Source of the DNA: an uncultured Clostridia bacterium
GTDB taxonomy: Bacteria > Bacillota > Clostridia > Christensenellales > Borkfalkiaceae
Direction of reading: 5' to 3'
Length of the DNA: 33,465 nt
Assembly: GCA_944354035.1 (NCBI GenBank)
Contig: CALVPS010000014.1
Location: forward strand, 1 to 33,465
Shown: positions 18,093 through 24,938 of the stretch, piece after piece
How positions within the stretch are numbered: the stretch's first letter is position 1
Layout: every line of letters begins with the position of its first letter
The notes under the pieces: model-generated
Told to the model about the DNA's origin: nothing
The model's database searches: none
Seen by the model: the letters and a program-made list of their open reading frames with translations, nothing else
Program-made: the position numbers and the translations under genes

Positions 18093-18121
18093 TTGCATTC
18101 GCGCGCCGATTATGCTATACT
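18093..18121 (+). promoter_or_regulatory. Sigma-A-type promoter of the dnaD-family gene
   Basis: TTGCAT (18093-18098) and TATACT (18116-18121) are separated by 17 bp, with a TGC extended -10 element. Transcription would start near 18128 and leave a 5' leader of about 265 nt before the ATG at 18395. The stretch 18013-18394 has no gene; besides this promoter and its divergent counterpart I see only short imperfect hairpins in it. Confidence 0.6.
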
Positions 18122-18151
18122 GTTATACAACAGGATTCTGTAAGGGCGCAA
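18122..18151 (-). promoter_or_regulatory. Possible promoter of the sbcDC-led operon
   Basis: On the minus strand TTGCGC (18146-18151) and TATAAC (18122-18127) are 18 bp apart, facing sbcD. The -10 is good and the -35 poor. Its -10 directly abuts the -10 of the divergent dnaD-family promoter, so the two polymerases would compete. Confidence 0.35.
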
Positions 18152-18394
18152 TACGAACCCGAAAAGGACGCAAGTTTTATCGCTCCGCACGTATGGCGGC
18201 GCGATCCCGAGACGAGCTGCCGCAAAGACGGCGCAGCCCTACCCGCATATTGCAAGATAAGGCAAGCGGCAGGTTGCCGGCGCAATGCCGCCGAAAGCGA
18301 GTTCATGCGTTTCCCATACAGTATACAACAGCTTGCCGAAAAAAGCAAGCGTTCCTATGATTTTCGGGAAAAAACCCGCGTCCGGGAGGAAGAT

Positions 18395-20107
18395 ATGGCC
18401 TTTGCCGCGTTTTCGAAAGAAGTTACCGCCAACATGTTCACAAGCGTAGAAAACCAGTTTATTACCAAATATCTGCCGCAGGCCGACGGCGACGCCGTGC
18501 GCGTATACCTCTACGGACTGTACCTCTGCCAGTGCGCGGAGGAATTCGACGCGCAGGCGTGCGCAAAGCTATTGAAGCTCACCCCCGAAAAACTGACGGA
18601 AATTTTCGGCTTTTGGGAGGACTGCGACCTGGTGCGCATCCTCTCGCGCGAGCCGCTGTATGTGGAATATCTCCCGGTGAACGCGGCCGTGGGAAAACCA
18701 AAGCGTATCCGCCCCGAAAAGTATGCCGCCTTCAACCGCGAACTATATAAAATTTTACAGCGGGCGCAGAAGGACTTTAAACCGTACGAAATGCTGCGCA
18801 TCTTGGAATTTTTGGAAAACAATCCCATGGAACAGCAGGCCTTTTTACTGGTGGCGGAATACTGCGCCAAAAAGGACGGCGAAAAGCTTTCGGCAGCGCA
18901 CGTCTTGAATAAGGCCGCCAAACTGTGCCGCGAACACAAGTATACTTATGAGCAGGTCGAGGCCGACCTTGCCGACTTCAACACCCGCGAGCGCGATCTT
19001 TCGCGAATCTTTGCGCTGTTGGGGATATACCGCAAGCCGCAGGAGAGCGACTACGGGTACCTGGAAAAATGGAGCGCCGCGGGCGTGGAGACGGGTGCGG
19101 TGTTCGCCTGTGCCGAAACACTGAAAAAAGGCACGCTGACCACGCTGGACGCCCTGGTGACCGAGCTGTGCGAAAAGGACGCGCGCGGCGAGCGGGCAGC
19201 GCGCACGTATCTGGCCGAGCGCGAAAAGGTGACGGACGCGGTATTTAAAGTGGCGCGCAGACTGGGCGTAAAGGTGCAGAATCCCCGCCCCTATGCCGAA
19301 GAGTATTTGGAAAAATGGCTGGAACGCGGCTACGACGAGGAGAGTCTGCTTGCGATCGCCTCGCTGTGCATGAAACTTTCGTACGGCTTTCCCGAAATGG
19401 ACGCCCTGCTGGACGGACTGTATACGCAGGGCATTGTGGACGAGGCGGGCGTAAAGGCATACTGCGCCGCCAGGAACGGCCAGCTGAAACTTCTGCAAAA
19501 ATTGCAGACAAAATGCGGTGTGATCAAAAAGACGCAATCGGCCCTGGATATGATCGCCACCTGGCGCAGCTGGGATTTTTCGGACGAGATGATCCTGGAG
19601 GCCGCCGGACGAAGCGCGGGCGCCGCCTCACCCCTGCCCTATATCAACAAACTGCTCTCCGAGTGGAAACGCGAAGGCGTGCGCACGCCGGACGGGATCT
19701 CCGACCGCCCCGCGGCACGACAGGATCCCTATAAGACCGAGGCAGTCCTCGCCGCCGACGAACGGAGCGAACGCGAACACTACTATGCCGTGCGGCGCGC
19801 CGCGGCGCTGGAACGAGCGGAGCAGGCACAACGGCGCGCCGCGCAGGACCCCGACTTTTCCGCTGCCGAACGCATTTTGAAGGCGGGCGAAATAGAACTG
19901 GCCAAAGCGGAAATTTACGCGCCGGAAAAACTGCCCGCGCTGCGCGATCGCATGCAGGAGGCGCGCAGTCGGCGCAGCGCCGCGCTGGCCGCCGCCGGCC
20001 TGTCCGAAGCCGACCTGATCCCTCACTTCACTTGCGAAAAGTGCTCGGATACCGGCTTTTTACCGAACGGCGTCATGTGCGACTGCTACCCGTCGAAACG
20101 TCTCTAA
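18395..20107 (+). CDS. DnaD-family primosome/replication-initiation protein
   Basis: This 570-residue protein has an N-terminal winged-helix-like region (about 10-110). DnaD/DnaB2-type helical domains follow, one around 110-220 and a clearer one around 285-350 (YLEKWLERGYDEESLLAIASL), with a possible third (RSWDFSDEMILEA) near 415. A charged Ala/Arg-rich helix (about 450-530) leads to a C-terminal Cys cluster, C547xxC550 ... C562xC564, followed by basic residues. DnaD proteins remodel origin DNA and help load the replicative helicase, which fits dnaB being in the window. The start is set by GGGAGGA 6 nt before the ATG. No dnaC/dnaI-type loader follows it; a terminator does. Confidence 0.85.
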   Translation: MAFAAFSKEVTANMFTSVENQFITKYLPQADGDAVRVYLYGLYLCQCAEEFDAQACAKLLKLTPEKLTEIFGFWEDCDLVRILSREPLYVEYLPVNAAVGKPKRIRPEKYAAFNRELYKILQRAQKDFKPYEMLRILEFLENNPMEQQAFLLVAEYCAKKDGEKLSAAHVLNKAAKLCREHKYTYEQVEADLADFNTRERDLSRIFALLGIYRKPQESDYGYLEKWSAAGVETGAVFACAETLKKGTLTTLDALVTELCEKDARGERAARTYLAEREKVTDAVFKVARRLGVKVQNPRPYAEEYLEKWLERGYDEESLLAIASLCMKLSYGFPEMDALLDGLYTQGIVDEAGVKAYCAARNGQLKLLQKLQTKCGVIKKTQSALDMIATWRSWDFSDEMILEAAGRSAGAASPLPYINKLLSEWKREGVRTPDGISDRPAARQDPYKTEAVLAADERSEREHYYAVRRAAALERAEQAQRRAAQDPDFSAAERILKAGEIELAKAEIYAPEKLPALRDRMQEARSRRSAALAAAGLSEADLIPHFTCEKCSDTGFLPNGVMCDCYPSKRL

Positions 20108-20123
20108 AAGCAGGATTTGCGAT

Positions 20124-20163
20124 AAAAACAAGGTACTATGCTACACATAGTACCTTGTTTTTT
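20124..20163. terminator. Bidirectional terminator between the convergent dnaD-family and ylmC genes
   Basis: A perfect 12-bp stem (20129-20140 with 20146-20157) has a 5-nt loop, flanked by A5 on the left and T6-7 on the right. It can therefore terminate the plus-strand gene ending at 20107 and the minus-strand gene ending at 20162. Confidence 0.93.
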
Positions 20164-20488
20164 ACTCATATTCGCCATAATCGCGTCGATCGTGCGGCGT
20201 TTCACAGGCAGACGGCGCAAGACGCTCGCCCCATTTAGAGCGTTTTTCCGGCTTGGGCGCCGCGCGCACATCGACCAGCACGACGTCTACGCCGATCTTT
20301 TTAACGCATTTCAGCTCGATAAACTGCTCTGCCTTCCCCCAGCGGAATCCCCGTCCGCCCGGCACCACGATGCCCTGTACCCGCCCTTCGGGATAGGTAA
20401 ACACCACGTCGCACACGCGCCCCAGGCGCTTGCCGTCCGTTAAATTTACCGCCTCCTTGCGGTGCAGTTCGGAAAAACTCGTCTCCAT
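20162..20488 (-). CDS. YlmC/YmxH-family sporulation PRC-barrel protein
   Basis: This 108-residue protein has one PRC-barrel domain (about 4-75: FSELHRKEAVNLTDGKRLGRVCDVVF, then GRVQGIVV and a VLVDV strand), followed by a charged, unconserved tail of 30 residues. The YlmC/YmxH family is found mainly in spore formers and typically lies just after sigG, as here. Its exact role is not established. The ATG at 20488 matches the family start but has no Shine-Dalgarno sequence; a TATAAT ends only 6 nt before it, so the mRNA may be leaderless. Confidence 0.88.
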   Translation of the reverse strand: METSFSELHRKEAVNLTDGKRLGRVCDVVFTYPEGRVQGIVVPGGRGFRWGKAEQFIELKCVKKIGVDVVLVDVRAAPKPEKRSKWGERLAPSACETPHDRRDYGEYE

Positions 20489-20494
20489 ACCGCT

Positions 20495-20523
20495 ATTATA
20501 TGCACCGCAGCGAAGAAATGTGT
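20495..20523 (-). promoter_or_regulatory. Candidate sporulation-sigma (sigma-E-like) promoter of ylmC
   Basis: ACACATT (20517-20523) and CATATAAT (20495-20502) are 14 bp apart, close to the sigma-E pattern of a KMATATT -35 and CATACAnT -10 with 13-15 bp spacing. The same -10 also reads as a sigma-A TATAAT, but no good sigma-A -35 is present at 16-18 bp. TATAAT is followed by AGCGGT and then the start codon. Confidence 0.45.
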
Positions 20524-20533
20524 CTGCTCGCCC

Positions 20534-21304
20534 CTACGAGATCTCTTTGCGCAGAATGTTAAGCGCGTTTTTTTCAAGGCGGGAGACCTGCGCCTGCGAA
20601 ATGCCAACCTCGGCAGAAATTTCGGTCTGCGTCTTCCCTTCGTAATACCGCAGCGTCAATATCTTTTTTTCGCGATCCGTCAGGCGTGCGATCGCCTCAC
20701 GCAAGGCGACGTGCTCGGTCCATATCTCGTCGCTCTGCGACTCGTCGTACAGCTGATCGACCAGCTGCAGCGTATCACCCGCCTTGTTGTAGACGGGTTC
20801 GTAGAGCGATACGGGATCGGAAATGGCGTCCAGCGCATAGGCGACCTCTTTGGCCCGGATCTGCATGACCTCGGCGATCTTGTCGATGGTCGCCTCTTCG
20901 TCGCGCTCCTCTATCTTTTCGCGCACCTTTAAAATGCGGTATGCCGCATCTCGGATGGAACGAGAGACGCGCAGCGAATTGCCGTCGCGCAGATACCGCT
21001 TGATCTCCCCGAGGATCATCGGAACGGCATAGGTGGAAAATTTTACATGAAAGGAGCAATCGAAGCCGTCGATCGCCTTGATCAGGCCGACGCAGCCCGC
21101 CTGGAACACGTCGTCCGCATTGGCGTTTTTGGCCCAGAAACGCTTGACCAGCGAGAGCACCAGGCGCATATTCCCGACAATAAACATATCGCGCGCGGCC
21201 CGGTCGCCCTGTTTCAGCCGCTGCATCAGCGCTTCGTTTTCTTTATGCGACAGCTTTGGAAGCCCCGCCGTATCCACCCCGCAGATATATACTTTTTGCA
21301 GCAT
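20534..21304 (-). CDS. sigG: RNA polymerase sporulation sigma factor sigma-G
   Basis: This 256-residue forespore-specific sigma factor directs late forespore genes. Region 2 is VLSLVKRFWAKNANADDVFQAGCVGLIKAIDGFD followed by FSTYAVPMILGEIKRYLRD. Region 3 follows (SLRVSRSIRDAAYRIL). Region 4 is LTDREKKILTLRYYEGKTQTEISAEVGISQAQVSRLEK, with the helix-turn-helix at the C-terminus. The N-terminus contains CGVDTAGLPKLSHKEN, typical of sigma-G. Ribosome binding site GGAAGGAGAAGG. It lies directly after sigE, as in Bacillus and Clostridium, 83 nt away. Confidence 0.96.
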   Translation of the reverse strand: MLQKVYICGVDTAGLPKLSHKENEALMQRLKQGDRAARDMFIVGNMRLVLSLVKRFWAKNANADDVFQAGCVGLIKAIDGFDCSFHVKFSTYAVPMILGEIKRYLRDGNSLRVSRSIRDAAYRILKVREKIEERDEEATIDKIAEVMQIRAKEVAYALDAISDPVSLYEPVYNKAGDTLQLVDQLYDESQSDEIWTEHVALREAIARLTDREKKILTLRYYEGKTQTEISAEVGISQAQVSRLEKNALNILRKEIS

Positions 21305-21350
21305 GCCTTCTCCTTCCGCCGCGCCGCCGCGCGCCGTATGTATGCGGAAA

Positions 21351-21379
21351 AAGTATGCGAAACGGACAAAAATTTATGC
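21351..21379 (-). promoter_or_regulatory. Forespore-sigma (sigma-G/F-like) promoter of sigG
   Basis: GCATA (21375-21379) and CATACTT (21351-21357) are spaced 17 bp, close to the known sigma-G pattern (GMATR, 17-18 bp, CATnMTA). It is located in the sigE-sigG gap, where B. subtilis has a forespore promoter. This fits autoregulation of sigG; read-through from the spoIIG promoter is also possible. Confidence 0.55.
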
Positions 21380-21387
21380 GCGGGCGG

Positions 21388-22098
21388 CTATACCAACTTA
21401 GAGATCTCCTTTTTCAGCCGCTCTATGATCTTTTTCTCCAGGCGCGAAATATAGCTCTGCGAGATCCCCAGCCGATCGGCGACATCCTTTTGCGTCATCT
21501 CCGCGCGGCCGCCCAACCCGAAGCGCATGTACATGATGCGCCGTTCGCGCTCGGGCAACTTTTTCAAAGCTTCTTTCAGCAGTTCGCGCTCCACGCCCGT
21601 CTCCACGCCGCCGTACACCGTTTCGCTGTCCGTTCCCAGCACATCGGAGAGCAGCAGTTCGTTCCCCTCGAAATCGGTGTTCAGCGGCTCGTCGAACGAG
21701 ATCTCGCTCTTCCGCTTTACGGTACGCCGCAAATACATTAAAATTTCGTTTTCGATACAGCGTGAGGCGTAGGTGGCAAGCTTGATGTTTTTATCGGAGC
21801 GAAAGGAATTGATCGCCTTGATCAGGCCGATCGTCCCGATCGAGATCAGATCGTCCGCGTCGACGCCGGTATTTTCGAACTTGCGCGAAATGTATACCAC
21901 CAGCCGCAGATTGTGCTCGATCAGCGTCGCCTTCACCGTTTCGTCTCCGCCGCCCGCGTCCAAACGATGCAGCAGTTCCGACTCTTCCTCGGCGGAAAGC
22001 GGCAGCGGCAGCGCCTCACTTCCACACAGATAATAAACAACGCCTTCGCTTCCCCTTATCTTTTGCAGCCAGCGGCGCAGCGCCGTAACTATGTCCAT
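21388..22098 (-). CDS. sigE: RNA polymerase sporulation sigma factor sigma-E (pro-form)
   Basis: This 236-residue mother-cell sigma factor is made as an inactive precursor. The pro-sequence is about residues 1-23, an amphipathic membrane-binding helix with Arg/Lys/Trp. Processing by SpoIIGA is expected at the [14 protein letters not shown] junction. Region 2 is [36 protein letters not shown] and [16 protein letters not shown]; region 4 is [15 protein letters not shown]...[21 protein letters not shown]. The ATG at 22098 has a GGAGGG ribosome binding site; a TTG 5 codons earlier lacks one. The first 83 nt overlap the 3' end of spoIIGA. Confidence 0.96.
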   Translation of the reverse strand: MDIVTALRRWLQKIRGSEGVVYYLCGSEALPLPLSAEEESELLHRLDAGGGDETVKATLIEHNLRLVVYISRKFENTGVDADDLISIGTIGLIKAINSFRSDKNIKLATYASRCIENEILMYLRRTVKRKSEISFDEPLNTDFEGNELLLSDVLGTDSETVYGGVETGVERELLKEALKKLPERERRIMYMRFGLGGRAEMTQKDVADRLGISQSYISRLEKKIIERLKKEISKLV

Positions 22099-22882
22099 CG
22101 CATCCCTCCGCAAATGCCGTGTGCAAAATGATCTGATACGCCTTTTCGACCTCGCCCGTGGTTATGTATACATCGGAATATGTCTTGTTTTCAATGCACA
22201 GGCGGTCGCAGCGCAGCACGGGCCGCTCACACGCGCCGGCCACGGTGCCCACCCGGATACGTCCCACCGCCCGCGCGCCGCGACCGAACAGCGCCAGCGC
22301 CGCGACCGCCGAACAGACGCATACGGGCCGCCCGCGGAACGAAAGCCGATTCCCGCTGTCCGCCAGCCCCTTCCAGGTCACCGTGCGCGCACCCGCCGTC
22401 AGCGTGCAATCGTACAGCAGCCGCGTCAGACGCACCCTGCGATACAGGCGCCGCACCCCCACGGCGCATGCGGCAAAAAATACGGCGGTAAACGCAGCGA
22501 TCAGGCCGACGGGCGCCTGCGCGATCATAAATCCGCCCGCGACCCGCCGCGCGCCGCACATGACGCACACCGCCGTGAGCAGTCCGCCCAGCATGAACAT
22601 AAAGGCAAACAGCAGCAGCGACGTCCAAACCAAGGTTTTTATCTCCTTTTCGGACACGGCGATCGTCGCCAGCAAAACGCCGCCCGCAAGCTTTACGGCG
22701 ATCTCCGCCCAGACGGGCAGCGCGATCAACGGGTACAGCACGGCAAGCGCGCCGCCGCTGCCCGCCGCGGCCGTCAGCCGCAGCGGCCTTACCGCGGCAT
22801 GCGCTCCCTTCAACGCCAGATGCAACAGCAGCCCGTCGAACAAACTGTTTTCAAGAAAGGCATATTCCCAATAAACGACCAT
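22016..22882 (-). CDS. spoIIGA: Sporulation sigma-E factor-processing aspartic protease SpoIIGA
   Basis: This 288-residue membrane protease, working at the sporulation septum, activates pro-sigma-E. The N-terminal half has about five hydrophobic segments (residues 7-140). The soluble C-terminal half has the aspartic-protease motif DSGN with Asp175 in [13 protein letters not shown]. Protease and substrate are adjacent, as in the spoIIG operon of B. subtilis. The ATG at 22882 follows only a weak GATGAGG site. The last 27 codons overlap sigE in another frame, extending the protein beyond its usual end with a basic tail. Confidence 0.93.
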   Translation of the reverse strand: MVVYWEYAFLENSLFDGLLLHLALKGAHAAVRPLRLTAAAGSGGALAVLYPLIALPVWAEIAVKLAGGVLLATIAVSEKEIKTLVWTSLLLFAFMFMLGGLLTAVCVMCGARRVAGGFMIAQAPVGLIAAFTAVFFAACAVGVRRLYRRVRLTRLLYDCTLTAGARTVTWKGLADSGNRLSFRGRPVCVCSAVAALALFGRGARAVGRIRVGTVAGACERPVLRCDRLCIENKTYSDVYITTGEVEKAYQIILHTAFAEGCDGHSYGAAPLAAKDKGKRRRCLLSVWK

Positions 22883-22902
22883 GGCCTCATCCCGTATGTG
22901 GC

Positions 22903-22947
22903 ATTATAAGACCGCCGCCCGCGCGAAACGGCACGAATTGCGTCGAA
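22903..22947 (-). promoter_or_regulatory. spoIIG promoter with candidate Spo0A boxes
   Basis: On the minus strand TATAAT (22903-22908) lies 20 nt before the spoIIGA ATG. No sigma-A -35 is found at 17 bp. Upstream, three CGAA cores (22924, 22934 and 22944, plus-strand reading) are spaced exactly 10 bp. The outermost, CGTCGAA at 22941-22947, matches 6 of 7 bases of the 0A box TGTCGAA and is centred about 48 nt before the predicted start. Tandem 10-bp-spaced 0A boxes and a missing -35 are features of Spo0A-activated spoIIG in Bacillus; assigning them here is inference. Confidence 0.5.
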
Positions 22948-22994
22948 TAAGCGCAAAGAATGCAGAACGCGCCGCGTAAAATCTGACGCGGGGC

Positions 22995-23023
22995 TTGTCA
23001 GGCGCGACATCGTATGCTATAAT
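22995..23023 (+). promoter_or_regulatory. Sigma-A promoter of the HEPN/CBS gene
   Basis: TTGTCA (22995-23000), a 17-bp spacer and TATAAT (23018-23023). Transcription would begin near 23030, and a strong AAGGAGGA ribosome binding site follows at once. Confidence 0.85.
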
Positions 23024-23046
23024 AAAACCAGGATAAGGAGGAATGT

Positions 23047-23787
23047 ATGGATATTTCCAATGCTACACGATTTTTACAGAGTTACAACCGCATCGAGGCG
23101 CAGTTAAAGCTCTTGTACAACGCCAAAGCGACCGCAAACTTTACCGACCTCGTAAAGCGCTGCAGCGATCTGGATATTACCGTGCGACGGTATGCCAGCG
23201 AATTGATCGACTACGGAAAACTGCGCAACGCCATTGTCCACCGCGGCGGCGCGGCCGCAGACGAGACGGTGATCGCCGTTCCCTGCGATGAGGTAGTGGA
23301 GACGATAGAATTTATCGAAGCGCTGATCTGCCGTCCGCCCCGCTTGATCGACGCCATAAAAGTGAAAAAGATCGCCTCGGTCTTTGCAGATAAGCCCGTG
23401 CTTTCCGCCGTGGAGGCCTTCCGCGAGAACTGGCAAAAGACGCTGATCGTATACGACCACGGAACGATGATCGGCGTGATCAACTCGTACGGACTGTACA
23501 CCGAAATAGAGGTGCGGGCAAAAGCGGGCGAAAACCTGAACGACTTTTTTAACAAGACGATCTGCCGCGACGTCGTGCATGCCTCGGAGATGGAAAAATA
23601 CCTGATCATGAGCCAAGACGCGACCGTATTCGAAGTGTTTGTCGCCTTTGAGGAACGCAAGCACCTTTTGGCGGTCATCGTCACAGAAAACGGCGTATTC
23701 GGCGAAAAAGTGTTAAGCATAATTACCCCCTCGGACTTCCCGCGCATCAACCGCTTTTTGGAGAGTTACAACGCAAAAACCTTTTAA
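23047..23787 (+). CDS. HEPN-like domain fused to a CBS-domain pair
   Basis: This is a 246-residue soluble protein. The N-terminal all-helical part (about 1-100) contains LRNAIVHRGG, where Arg60 and His65 form an Rx4H motif like that of HEPN domains. The C-terminal part (about 104-240) contains two CBS-like units, VLSAVEAF...TLIVYDHGTMIGVINSYGLYTEI and TVFEVFVAFEERKHLLAVIVTENG...LSIITPSDF. CBS pairs bind adenine nucleotides. A nucleotide-sensing HEPN protein is therefore plausible, but no activity is shown. The ATG at 23047 has AAGGAGGA before it; another ATG at 23043 is out of frame. It is divergent from spoIIGA, and the 0A-like boxes lie between the two genes. Confidence 0.75.
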   Translation: MDISNATRFLQSYNRIEAQLKLLYNAKATANFTDLVKRCSDLDITVRRYASELIDYGKLRNAIVHRGGAAADETVIAVPCDEVVETIEFIEALICRPPRLIDAIKVKKIASVFADKPVLSAVEAFRENWQKTLIVYDHGTMIGVINSYGLYTEIEVRAKAGENLNDFFNKTICRDVVHASEMEKYLIMSQDATVFEVFVAFEERKHLLAVIVTENGVFGEKVLSIITPSDFPRINRFLESYNAKTF

Positions 23788-23841
23788 CGGATATTGACGA
23801 AAAAAACTAACAAAAAGTTAAAAATTTTTTCATAAAAACTA

Positions 23842-23869
23842 TTGACAAACAAAAAATCCATGCTATAAT
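23842..23869 (+). promoter_or_regulatory. Consensus sigma-A promoter of the candidate large RNA
   Basis: TTGACA (23842-23847), a 16-bp spacer and TATAAT (23864-23869) with an extended TGC just before the -10. Both hexamers match consensus perfectly, making it one of the two strongest promoters in the window. No plus-strand ORF follows it. Confidence 0.88.
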
Positions 23870-23875
23870 GAAGGC

Positions 23876-24490
23876 ACAACAAGGGAGAAGCCAACAGGGA
23901 TCCCTCAAAAAACAAAACGAGTTGTTCGTTTGGAAGATCTTCTTTCAAGGACCGATCGCAAGAATTTTGGAACGATATGCTCTGCGGGACGATTTTTAAA
24001 AGAAATCGGTATCGGGAAAAAATTCAAACGAAAGGAACGAAAAAGAAGATAAGAAAAACAGACAAAGCCGATTGTATATGAGAGATCAAAAGTTTTCTAC
24101 CTGCAGACAAGCGTTTTACGTACGGAAACAAACGGGAAAACGGAAAACCTGAAGGAAACTCCATTCGTTGCGTGGGTTTACGTTCCAAGCTTTCCACTCC
24201 GGAACGATCGAAACAGGAAAATCCCAATCGAACTTCATGATCAGAAATGAACATGGATAAGAATGAAGAGATTCCCTATCGAAGGAAGGAAGAGAAAGTA
24301 AGGCAGACCGTAAAAGGAAAAGAAATTTCTTATCAAAGATCAGGGGTTTAACCAACAAGAACGAAAGGACTTCGGTTAAAAAGTGTAAGTACGATCCGCG
24401 AAAAGAACTTTTCGGAATCAACGGTTTGATAAAACGGCAAATGCCACGAAATAACAGGCGGCGCATCGCAAGATGCGCCGCCTTACTTTA
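23876..24490 (+). ncRNA. Candidate large structured non-coding RNA (about 610 nt)
   Basis: The stretch lies between a perfect promoter and a GC-rich hairpin. It is AT-rich and strongly purine-biased on the plus strand, unlike the GC-rich coding DNA around it. It has no plus-strand ORF of useful size. Local helices can be seen: AAACGA/TCGTTT (23915-23920, 23926-23931), ACCGAT/ATCGGT closing about 60 nt (23951-23956, 24005-24010), TTCAT/ATGAA (24234-24238, 24247-24251), GAAAAG/CTTTTC (24400-24405, 24408-24413) and the final 11-bp stem. Size and isolation recall the large ornate RNAs (ROOL, GOLLD, OLE). I cannot assign a class by eye. The 116-codon minus-strand ORF here is probably a by-product of the base skew. 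Confidence 0.68.
24457..24490 (+). terminator. 3' hairpin/terminator of the candidate RNA
   Basis: An 11-bp perfect stem (24457-24467 with 24472-24482) is closed by a GCAA tetraloop and followed by the T-rich but broken tail TTACTTTATG. This is an acceptable intrinsic terminator on the plus strand; the minus strand has no U-run after it. Confidence 0.65.
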
Positions 24491-24560
24491 TGCTTTTCGC
24501 CCCTCTCCCCCATGCCTGCCGCCACGTCACCCCGCCGATCGATTACCCCACGGGCGTATA

Positions 24561-24898
24561 TACCACGCATGTTCGTTCGCCGCGCTTGCAGACAAGATAT
24601 GCTTGTATGTCTGCCGCGTGATCTCCGCCAATCCACAGGTACCGCCGCACATTCGTCACCTCGCAGACGAGCGCGTTTGCATTGGCCGCCGCATGATTGC
24701 CGCCAGCCCGTGTATACCACGCATGTTCGTTCGCCGCGCTTGCAGACAAGATATGCCTGTATGTCTGCCGCGCGATCTCCGCCAATCCACAGGTACCGCC
24801 GCACATTCGTCACCTTGCAGACGAGCGCGCTTGCATTGGCCGCCGCATGATTGCCGCCAGCCCGTGTATACCACGCATGTCCGTTCGCCGCGCTTGCA
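24561..24898. repeat. 154-bp tandem repeat, about 2.2 copies
   Basis: Two full units begin with TACCACGCAT at 24561 and 24715 and a third starts at 24869 and breaks off near 24898. The full copies differ at only a few positions. Each unit contains an inverted repeat GCAGACA...TGTCTGC around an 11-nt loop. The period is not a multiple of three, so it is not a protein-coding tandem repeat in one frame. It lies between the candidate RNA and the 3' end of the orphan minus-strand gene. From 23788 to 24938 no protein gene can be supported. Confidence 0.9.
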
Positions 24899-24938
24899 CG
24901 ATTTGAGCACGTCGAACTTTTTATCTGCCGGAAAAAGA

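Noticed and set aside
23800..23835. A terminator for the HEPN/CBS gene
   Set aside because: There is only an AT-rich stretch with a 4-bp TAAC/GTTA stem and an A/T run. It is too weak to call, although some termination there is possible.
24116..24466. A 116-codon minus-strand frame within the candidate RNA
   Set aside because: The interval is strongly purine-biased on the plus strand, which removes stop codons on the other strand. The product is Phe/Leu/Ser-rich with no convincing ribosome binding site or family, and the consensus promoter points the other way.
23876..24490. RNase P RNA, tmRNA, SRP RNA or 6S RNA
   Set aside because: Length and sequence do not fit: no tmRNA CCA end, no RNase P core signature, and it is far longer than SRP or 6S RNA.
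24561..24898. A CRISPR array
   Set aside because: The whole 154-bp period is conserved, with no short repeat/variable spacer alternation and no cas genes nearby.
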